A stretch of 5,039 nucleotides of DNA from Draconibacterium sp. (GTDB lineage: Bacteria; Bacteroidota; Bacteroidia; Bacteroidales; Prolixibacteraceae), in assembly GCA_027011835.1 (NCBI GenBank), contig JALUZN010000519.1:1-5039 (forward strand), in the 5' to 3' direction. Positions 1 through 5,039 of the stretch are shown piece by piece; the first letter of the stretch is position 1, and each line of letters opens with the position of its first letter. The position numbers and the translations under genes were made by a program. Under the pieces are notes generated by a model. The model made no database searches, was not told the origin of the DNA, and saw nothing but the letters and a program-made list of their open reading frames with translations.

Positions 1-23
1 GTTTTTATTGGCAAAAGAATAGT

Positions 24-43
24 ATAGTTACATATTTAACTAT
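24..43. repeat. Short AT-rich inverted repeat, possible operator
   Basis: The 7-bp arms ATAGTTA (24-30) and TAACTAT (37-43) are perfect reverse complements around a 6-nt spacer. They lie in the gene-free first 100 bases, beyond the operon terminator. This could be a regulator-binding site or small hairpin belonging to a gene left of the window, but repeats this short and AT-rich also arise by chance. I see no convincing Bacteroidota promoter (TTTG plus TAnnTTTG elements) and no coding potential in bases 1-100. Confidence 0.25.
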
Positions 44-100
44 TTTCAAACATCGGCTGGTTGTATTAACCCAAATTAATTGTAAGATTGCCGTAAACAC

Positions 101-145
101 AAAAAAATAGTGTCCCGGAAAATTTCCCGAAACACTATTTTTTTT
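101..145 (-). terminator. Rho-independent terminator at operon end
   Basis: A long inverted repeat starts 20 nt past the symporter stop. The arms at 101-113 and 132-144 match base for base, and the minus-strand RNA ends in a run of seven U from the A-tract at 101-107. The inner part closes further: 116-118 pair with 127-129, and the apparent C/A mismatches at 114/131, 115/130 and 119/126 become G-U wobble pairs only in the minus-strand transcript. That leaves an AAUU tetraloop at 121-124. The stem is therefore continuous only when read from the operon, which supports it as the operon's own terminator. A T-tract also follows on the plus strand, so weaker action on a transcript arriving from the left is possible. 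Confidence 0.88.
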
Positions 146-165
146 AAACGGATTAATAACTTTTT

Positions 166-1749
166 CTAAACTCCTTTATAACATTTTTCGATGTGACCGG
201 CCGGTGTTTTTTTAGTGAAATAAGAAACTACCACCAAAACAATTATTGAAACCGGCATCGCATATAATATCGGGTCGATTAGCATCCATGGGAATTTAGC
301 AATAAGAAACTCTTTTCCGAAAAGTGCCTGGCTAATTCCAAGAGCAACAGCCTCTTTTTGGTGAAGAAATGCAAGTGCAAAACCACTGGTTAGTAAACCG
401 GCAACAATACTCCAGACTGCCGCAGTTTTTGTGGCGCGTTTCCAATACAACGATGCAAAATAGACCGGTAAAAATGCAGCTGCACAAATACCAAAAAAGA
501 TGGCCGTTCCGCGGGCAATAATACTTCCGGGCAAACTATAGCCAATTAAAATACTGACTGCAATGGCAATTACAATTCCAATTTTAGAAACCATCATCGA
601 GTCGAATTTCTTTTTCGGAAATACATTTTCGATAAAATCGCGGCCAATTGCTGTACCAATGGTATGGAATTGCGAACTTAATGTCGACATTCCGGCCGAA
701 AGTAAAGCAAGCATAAAGAGGTATACAAACCACTCGGGCATGGCAGAATTAATAAAATTTGGAATAATCAGGTCGATGTTACCCTTTGCCATTTGTATGG
801 CAAGTTGCCCCGATTCGTTATAAAAGATAACATTGGATAATGCACCCACGGTAAAAATAAAGCCGGTGGCCACAAATATAAAAATCCCTCCAATAAGCAC
901 TGCACGATTTAATTCGCGGTTGCTTTTTACTGTCATAAAACGCACAATTAACTGAGGTTGAGCAAGTACTCCGATTCCAACACCAAGAATTATATTTGTG
1001 GTTAGCACCCACCACCAGCCCGAATTAAAGACCGGGAAACTGGTCCACCCAATATGTCCTTTGGCTTTTAACCCTTCGGGAATTAAATTTGCCATGTTGG
1101 TAAGTGCTTCGTGAGCTGCTGTTACACCGCCCAATTTAACGTACGTAAAAACAAGCAGGAAGAAGAGACTTAAAAACATGATTGTTCCTTGCAAAGCATC
1201 GGTATACATAACTCCTTTTAATCCTCCTGCAATTACGTAGGCAGCAATTATTAGAGAGAAAAATGTTAATGCAATAGAGAAATCGATTTCAAAAATACTC
1301 TCTATAAAACGGGCACCGCCAATTAATACAACTGCAGCATAAAGCGGCATGGTAAGAAAAATAACAGCACTTGTAATTATTTGAATTTTTTTCGATTGAA
1401 AGCGGTTTCCAAGAAACTCGGGAAATGTATGAGCATTGAGATTATGCCCCATTTTACGGGTAATTCTTCCAAAGAAAATAAAGGCAATAAAAACGCCCAC
1501 TAAAATATTTAGCACAGTTAACCAAATCAGGCCCATTCCGAAAACTGCTGCTACACCGCCAAAACCAATAATTGCCGATGTTGATATAAATGTTGCACCG
1601 TACGACATAGCCATCACAAACGGATGAATGTCGCGACCTGCCAACAGGTAATCTTTTGCCGTTTTTGTATCGCGGTATCCTTTGTATCCTAAATAAGCAA
1701 TTACCAGAAGGTAAATTACTACCACAAATCCTAATGTAAATGTATTCAT
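166..1749 (-). CDS. Sodium:solute symporter (SSS family) permease
   Basis: This 527-residue inner-membrane protein belongs to the solute:sodium symporter family, which includes PutP, PanF, ActP and PaaL/PhaJ. About 13 hydrophobic spans are visible, roughly at residues 5-24, 46-70, 75-95, 122-145, 157-175, 186-205, 248-270, 284-305, 340-365, 388-406, 412-432, 441-463 and 493-512; both length and span count are usual for the family. Family marks include DYLLAGR (33-39) after the first span, GGLKGVMYTDALQG (175-188), and AQPQLIVRFM (263-272). The stretch AGMSTLSSQ (352-360) in the ninth span holds Ser355 and Thr356, which match the Na+-binding Ser/Thr pair of PutP. The start is the ATG 12 nt after the stop of the small accessory gene; the gene ends in TAG just before the terminator. 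Substrate cannot be read from sequence; the neighbouring CoA ligase suggests a carboxylate such as phenylacetate (inference). Confidence 0.93.
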   Translation of the reverse strand: MNTFTLGFVVVIYLLVIAYLGYKGYRDTKTAKDYLLAGRDIHPFVMAMSYGATFISTSAIIGFGGVAAVFGMGLIWLTVLNILVGVFIAFIFFGRITRKMGHNLNAHTFPEFLGNRFQSKKIQIITSAVIFLTMPLYAAVVLIGGARFIESIFEIDFSIALTFFSLIIAAYVIAGGLKGVMYTDALQGTIMFLSLFFLLVFTYVKLGGVTAAHEALTNMANLIPEGLKAKGHIGWTSFPVFNSGWWWVLTTNIILGVGIGVLAQPQLIVRFMTVKSNRELNRAVLIGGIFIFVATGFIFTVGALSNVIFYNESGQLAIQMAKGNIDLIIPNFINSAMPEWFVYLFMLALLSAGMSTLSSQFHTIGTAIGRDFIENVFPKKKFDSMMVSKIGIVIAIAVSILIGYSLPGSIIARGTAIFFGICAAAFLPVYFASLYWKRATKTAAVWSIVAGLLTSGFALAFLHQKEAVALGISQALFGKEFLIAKFPWMLIDPILYAMPVSIIVLVVVSYFTKKTPAGHIEKCYKGV

Positions 1750-1761
1750 AATTTTAGCAGT

Positions 1762-1941
1762 TTAGATTTCACTTTTAATTTGTTCATCTTTGTTCTCCCA
1801 GTCGAGGTCTTTTTTAATCTCCTCCTCGCTGTTTTCCATTCCTTTGTTCCAGTACATAATTCCGTAAATAATGCACGCAATTAAACTAATAATTGCAGCG
1901 AGGTAGCCGAGGTAAATGGCAGGGTCGTTAATTCCAAGCAT
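1762..1941 (-). CDS. Symporter small accessory protein (59 aa)
   Basis: This tiny membrane protein has one hydrophobic span (about residues 8-31, GILGY-like aliphatic and Tyr/Trp-rich) followed by a strongly charged tail rich in Glu, Asp and Lys (35-59). The N-terminus MLGINDPAIYLGYL fits the short proteins, typically starting MLGI(D/N)DP, that sit directly before SSS-family permeases and are named symporter small accessory proteins. I chose the ATG at 1941, not the longer in-frame ATG at 2043, because 1941 gives this family N-terminus and avoids an 86-nt overlap with the ACT gene. The leader has no real Shine-Dalgarno motif, only A/T-rich sequence. It begins 16 nt after the ACT stop and ends 12 nt before the symporter, so it is probably co-translated with it. 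Its role is likely to assemble or stabilise the permease (inference); the mechanism is unknown to me. Confidence 0.85.
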   Translation of the reverse strand: MLGINDPAIYLGYLAAIISLIACIIYGIMYWNKGMENSEEEIKKDLDWENKDEQIKSEI

Positions 1942-1957
1942 AATATAAGTTTTTAAG

Positions 1958-2389
1958 TTAGTTTCCGTAAATTGTGTTATCGTCGATAAATTGTATTCCG
2001 TGGTCGATGAGTTTCTTTTTCGACTCGTCGATGTCGGGAACATCTAAAATAAGAATTGCCGATTTTGTTGCTTCAATAATTCTTCCGTTGGCGTTATTAA
2101 AATTTACTTTTGCCTGTGCAACTTTTAAGAGCAATTCGTTTAGTCCGCCGGCCTGATCTTTCATTTCGAGCGCAATAATTTCTTTTAATGCCACCGAAAC
2201 ACCGGCCTCCTCAAGAACGTTATAGGCCTTTTCAGGATTATTAACCAAAAGGTTTAAAATTCCCCAGCCGTTTGCCGTGTCGTTAATCGACATTGAACGG
2301 ATATTGATTTCGCCCTCTTTCAGAATGCGTGTAATCCGTTCGAAATGACCGATTTTATTTTCGAGAAAAATAGAAATTTCGTATGCCAT
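1958..2389 (-). CDS. Tandem ACT-domain protein, putative amino-acid sensor
   Basis: The 143-residue soluble protein is built from two ACT domains, about 3-70 and 72-140, with no catalytic domain. Each has the beta-alpha-beta-beta-alpha-beta rhythm and a Gly-containing turn between strand 1 and helix 1: ENKIGHFERI (10-19) and KDQAGGLNEL (77-86). In ligand-binding ACT domains that turn, with its Asn/Asp and Gly, contacts an amino acid at a dimer interface. The protein fits the COG4747-type stand-alone ACT family, of which a Bacteroides thetaiotaomicron member has a solved structure; such genes often neighbour paaK. Its likely job is to sense an aromatic or other amino acid and modulate the ligase or pathway, but no partner is proven. 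A GGAG lies 11 nt before the ATG, the nearest thing to a Shine-Dalgarno in the window. It lies in the same frame as paaK upstream, separated only by one TAG and 13 codons. Confidence 0.9.
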   Translation of the reverse strand: MAYEISIFLENKIGHFERITRILKEGEINIRSMSINDTANGWGILNLLVNNPEKAYNVLEEAGVSVALKEIIALEMKDQAGGLNELLLKVAQAKVNFNNANGRIIEATKSAILILDVPDIDESKKKLIDHGIQFIDDNTIYGN

Positions 2390-2461
2390 AGTTTTTAGTT
2401 CTCCGGTTTGTCGTTTATCTTTTATTCGCTATTTTAATCCGTTATTGCGTTTATCTTTTAC
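2390..2461 (-). repeat. Imperfect 36-bp tandem duplication at paaK 3' end
   Basis: Two adjacent 36-nt units, 2426-2461 and 2390-2425, share an identical 13-nt block (2448-2460 and 2412-2424 on the plus strand) exactly 36 nt apart. Beyond it they keep GGA and a Leu-Lys pair if one codon gap is allowed. The first unit encodes the end of PaaK, VKDKRNNGLK then TAG. The second is the untranslated spacer, which would read IKDKRQTGELKT and stops directly before the ACT start codon. By eye about 22 of 36 positions match without gaps. The pattern suggests a decayed in-frame duplication, though an AT-rich chance match is not excluded. Confidence 0.5.
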
Positions 2462-3745
2462 CCGAACTGCTTTTCCTTCGGCTTGCGGAATTGTACCCGG
2501 TTCAACCAGTTTAACTATCGGTTTTGCCAGAACTTCGTCGCGTATTTTTGCTGTTATCTGTTTTGTAAGCAGGTCTAATTTTCTGATATCGCCGGTAAAC
2601 CACTCTTTATTAACTTCAACATTTACAACCATTTCATCTATTCCGTTAATGGTTTCAAGGTTTATTAAGTAGTTGGTATTTACCTCCGGAATTTTCAGAA
2701 GAACGCCCTCTATTTGCATTGGAAAAACATTACAGCCTTTAATAATAAACATATCGTCGGAACGCCCAACAATTCGGTCTATTCTCCGGTGAACCCGTCC
2801 GCATTTACATTCGCCCGGAATAATTCGGGTTATATCGCGGGTGCGATATCGGATTATTGGCATCGCTTCGCGGTCGAGCGTAGTCATTACCAACTCACCA
2901 TACTCGCCGTCGGGAACAGGTTCGAGTGTATCGGGATTTACAATTTCAATTATAAATGCATCTTCCCAAATATGCAATCCCTCTTGGTAGGTGCACTCAA
3001 AAGCAACTCCCGGGCCGTTCATTTCCGACAATCCATAAGAGTTGTACGCTTTTACGCCAAACATCTCTTCAATTCGCAGGCGTTGTTCTTCGGTGTGGGG
3101 CTCGGCGCCAATTACCAAAGTATGTAACAGCGTATCTTTTTTCGGATCTAAATTTTGCTGTTCAAAAACTTCGTACAACCTTCCCAAATAACTTGGAATA
3201 GCGTGTGCAACAGTTGTTCCATAATCCTGCATCAGTTTTATTTGGCGTAAACTGTTCCCTGCACCTGCCGGAATACTAAGGCATCCCAGTCGTTCAATTC
3301 CATACTGAAATCCCAATCCACCGGTAAAAAGCCCGTACCCGCTAATATTCTGAAAAACGTCGGTATCGCGAACTCCGGCACAAAACAGCGAACGTGCCAT
3401 TAAATTTGCCCACGAGTTTATGTCGTGGCGATTATGAAAAATAACGGTTGGATTTCCGGTTGTACCACTCGAACTGTGCAGACGAATAATCTCTTTCTTC
3501 GGAAGTGTTAAAAATCCGTATGGGAAATTATCTCGTAAATCCTGCTTTGTGGTAAATGGTAAATCGCGAATTTGTGCAACCGATTTTATCGTGCCGGGTT
3601 TTATTCCCTTCGCTTTAAACAGTTTATTATAATAGGGAGAACGCATTGCATTTTCGAGCGTTTGATTTAAACGCTCCACTTGCAATTTCTCGAGGTTTTC
3701 CCTGTCGAAACCTTCCAACTCCTCTTCCCAGTACGTCTTCTTCAT
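2429..3745 (-). CDS. paaK: Phenylacetate-CoA ligase, AMP-forming
   Basis: This 438-residue cytosolic enzyme of the ANL (adenylate-forming) superfamily converts an aryl acid, typically phenylacetate, with ATP and CoA to the acyl-CoA, AMP and PPi. Length is normal for PaaK. Visible motifs are the phosphate loop SSSGTTGNPT (91-100), NSYGLSEM (235-242) for acyl/adenine contacts, YRTRD (300-304) with the ribose-binding Asp, the hinge region IVGRSDDMFIIKG (325-337), and C-terminal AEGKAVR (422-428) with Lys425 in the place of the catalytic lysine. Cys252 and His258 (ECTYQEGLHIWED) plus Cys313 and Cys315 (CKCGRVHRR) suggest a structural metal site. The start ATG lies 3 nt after the porin stop, so translational coupling is likely. 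Phenylacetate is the family default; other aryl acids such as indoleacetate or hydroxyphenylacetate are equally possible. In amino-acid-fermenting anaerobes such ligases may run in reverse to yield ATP (inference). Confidence 0.93.
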   Translation of the reverse strand: MKKTYWEEELEGFDRENLEKLQVERLNQTLENAMRSPYYNKLFKAKGIKPGTIKSVAQIRDLPFTTKQDLRDNFPYGFLTLPKKEIIRLHSSSGTTGNPTVIFHNRHDINSWANLMARSLFCAGVRDTDVFQNISGYGLFTGGLGFQYGIERLGCLSIPAGAGNSLRQIKLMQDYGTTVAHAIPSYLGRLYEVFEQQNLDPKKDTLLHTLVIGAEPHTEEQRLRIEEMFGVKAYNSYGLSEMNGPGVAFECTYQEGLHIWEDAFIIEIVNPDTLEPVPDGEYGELVMTTLDREAMPIIRYRTRDITRIIPGECKCGRVHRRIDRIVGRSDDMFIIKGCNVFPMQIEGVLLKIPEVNTNYLINLETINGIDEMVVNVEVNKEWFTGDIRKLDLLTKQITAKIRDEVLAKPIVKLVEPGTIPQAEGKAVRVKDKRNNGLK

Positions 3746-3748
3746 TCG

Positions 3749-5039
3749 TTAAAAATTATACATCACTACTAAAAGTAACCTGTTGTTTGTGGCATTCACT
3801 TTATCGGCATACAATCCGTCCTCGAAATTAAATGCACCGCTGCCATAGTCAGCTGATGTCATTTCGTATTCAGCTATAAAGCTCATATTTTTCACATTAT
3901 AAGTAAGGTGTGGCGAAATACGGTATGTAGTTTTAATACTTGTTAGCATGCCGGCAATTTTTGCTTTCCCTTCAAAATTATACAATGGGTCAGAAGTTCC
4001 CATATTTCCCGAAAGCCCGGTAAAGAGTCCAACCTGAACTTTTTTCCCGTAAACGATATTAAACAAAGCACTGTAGTTATTATAATTGGTATAGGTCATT
4101 GCACCGGTAGTAGGGTCGTAATCTTTAACTCCGTAACCACCAAACATGGTTAAGTTAACCATATTTTGTCCGACAAGACCTTTTGCCAGAATATAAAGTT
4201 TGTCTTTTTTATACTCGATAAAAGCCATTCCGGCAAAACTTTTATTTAGCTCGTTGGTAACATATTTTACATCCTCATTCCACATCGGACTAACAACATC
4301 GATTGGTTTAACGGCATTAAACTGTCCGGCAACACCAAGCGTAAACGTTTTGGCAGTATAATAAAGTCCGAGAACCATTTCAGGAATAACCGCATTACGT
4401 TTTGCGAGGTTTTTACTGTTTGTGTTAGGCACCGGATAAAATCCTTTGTTACAATAATGATTCTCGTAAAGTGCTGTTGCCGACAGCGTTACTTTGCCCA
4501 TGCGGTAATCGAAATCGACCTGTGGTGAACGGTTAAACGGATTATAAGGGCTACCCGTACTTAAACCTCCTACTCTTGGGAAAAACGGACCACTTCCATT
4601 CCATAACGGATGCCAGGTTTGCCCGATTAACAACGACGAGTTTTTCCAGTCGAGTTTAACAAATGCTTTTCGAAGTCTGAGCACTTCAGGATATTCGGTA
4701 ACAATTCCGGCAAAATCGGTTTCGAATGCTGCCGACGATTTTGCTCCAAGCAATTCGGGGCCTTTAATTTTCATTCCAAAACGGGTTGCCATTGCCGTTA
4801 AGTTTACAATTCCCTGTTGATTAATAGGATGGTCGTTTGCATCTTTCCCCTTATATAACGGAACAAGATAGAAATTGTCCATAGCTGCATTCAGCCCTTT
4901 GTACGAGTCGTAATAAAACTCATTTCGAATAAAGCCATAAATTTGAATTGTCGGTTTTTTTGCTTTCGCAGAATCTTTCTTTTTCTCTTGCGAAAATGAG
5001 TTAAGCGATAACAATACAATTAGTATTGTAGTAATGATT
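3749..5039 (-). CDS. Porin-like outer-membrane beta-barrel protein, 5' end cut by window
   Basis: About 429 residues are visible; the gene runs off the right edge. The codon at 5012-5014 is TTG inside an open frame, not the start: upstream codons to 5038 read IITTILIV, continuing into LLSLNSFSQ, which is the hydrophobic core and cleavage region of a Sec signal peptide, so the true ATG lies just outside. The mature protein opens with a Lys/Asp/Ala-rich linker, then IQIYGFIRNEFYYDSY, a typical first barrel strand, followed by many alternating strands rich in Tyr, Phe, Gly and Asn. LLIGQTWHPLW resembles a motif found in Bacteroidota porin-like proteins. The C-terminus, LLLVVMYNF, ends in Phe as outer-membrane barrels recognised by BamA usually do. 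A DcaP-like porin is possible but not certain. Being first in the visible operon, it probably passes the same solute that the symporter and ligase handle (inference). No TonB box or plug domain is visible, so it is not a TonB-dependent receptor. Confidence 0.8.
   Translation of the reverse strand, partial: IITTILIVLLSLNSFSQEKKKDSAKAKKPTIQIYGFIRNEFYYDSYKGLNAAMDNFYLVPLYKGKDANDHPINQQGIVNLTAMATRFGMKIKGPELLGAKSSAAFETDFAGIVTEYPEVLRLRKAFVKLDWKNSSLLIGQTWHPLWNGSGPFFPRVGGLSTGSPYNPFNRSPQVDFDYRMGKVTLSATALYENHYCNKGFYPVPNTNSKNLAKRNAVIPEMVLGLYYTAKTFTLGVAGQFNAVKPIDVVSPMWNEDVKYVTNELNKSFAGMAFIEYKKDKLYILAKGLVGQNMVNLTMFGGYGVKDYDPTTGAMTYTNYNNYSALFNIVYGKKVQVGLFTGLSGNMGTSDPLYNFEGKAKIAGMLTSIKTTYRISPHLTYNVKNMSFIAEYEMTSADYGSGAFNFEDGLYADKVNATNNRLLLVVMYNF

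Noticed and set aside
1..100. Possible promoter or gene left of the terminator
   Set aside because: I found no open frame with family features and no clear Bacteroidota promoter elements; only a weak 7-bp inverted repeat remains.
563..823. Plus-strand 86-codon open frame opposite the symporter
   Set aside because: It is fully antisense to conserved membrane spans of the symporter and shows no protein family features.
818..1015. Minus-strand 65-codon open frame inside the symporter gene
   Set aside because: It is an alternative frame within an intact symporter; the Cys/Tyr/Trp-rich composition is typical of shifted-frame translation, and there is no sign of a frameshift in the main frame.
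1942..2043. N-terminal extension of the small accessory protein from the ATG at 2043
   Set aside because: The extra 34 residues are polar, overlap the ACT gene in another frame, and place the expected MLGINDP start internally.
2714..3127. 137-codon open frame on the plus strand opposite paaK
   Set aside because: It lies wholly inside a well-supported ligase gene, has no recognisable domain or leader, and overlaps another plus-strand frame; it is an antisense shadow.
1..5039. CRISPR array, transposase, tRNA/rRNA or phage genes
   Set aside because: No regular repeat-spacer pattern, mobile-element gene, terminal repeats or RNA gene signature was seen; nearly all bases belong to five ordinary coding genes.

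Overview
The window looks like part of a Bacteroidota chromosome. The evidence is moderate AT richness, absent or poor Shine-Dalgarno sequences with A/T-rich stretches before the starts, a Bacteroidota-style outer-membrane barrel ending in phenylalanine, and protein types (tandem-ACT protein, phenylacetate-CoA ligase, symporter with a tiny partner) common in anaerobic members of that phylum. A marine or sediment Marinilabiliales/Prolixibacteraceae-like lineage is my best guess, with low confidence.

All five genes lie on the minus strand and are closely spaced, so they read as one operon running from right to left: (1) a porin-like outer-membrane beta-barrel protein cut by the right window edge (3749-5039); (2) an AMP-forming phenylacetate-CoA ligase, PaaK (2429-3745), 3 nt downstream of the porin stop; (3) a 143-residue protein made of two ACT domains (1958-2389), 39 nt further on; (4) a 59-residue single-span membrane protein of the 'symporter small accessory protein' type (1762-1941), 16 nt further; (5) a 13-span sodium:solute symporter (166-1749), 12 nt further. 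A strong hairpin plus U-tract (101-145) ends the operon. Bases 1-100 hold no gene that I can see; they contain only a weak AT-rich inverted repeat. The promoter and the first codons of the porin lie beyond the right edge.

Together the genes form a plausible cell-envelope-to-cytoplasm path for an aryl or other carboxylic acid: outer-membrane channel, Na+-coupled inner-membrane permease with its small partner, CoA activation, and an amino-acid-sensing ACT protein that could regulate the ligase or pathway. The set resembles the Pseudomonas phenylacetate system (porin PhaK, SSS permease PhaJ, ligase PhaE), but the porin and accessory components look different. In fermentative Bacteroidota the ligase may run backwards, making ATP and free arylacetate from aromatic amino acid breakdown, so export is also possible.

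The most curious local detail is the paaK-ACT junction. The two genes are in the same frame, separated by a single TAG and 13 sense codons, and the spacer looks like a decayed copy of the last codons of paaK.
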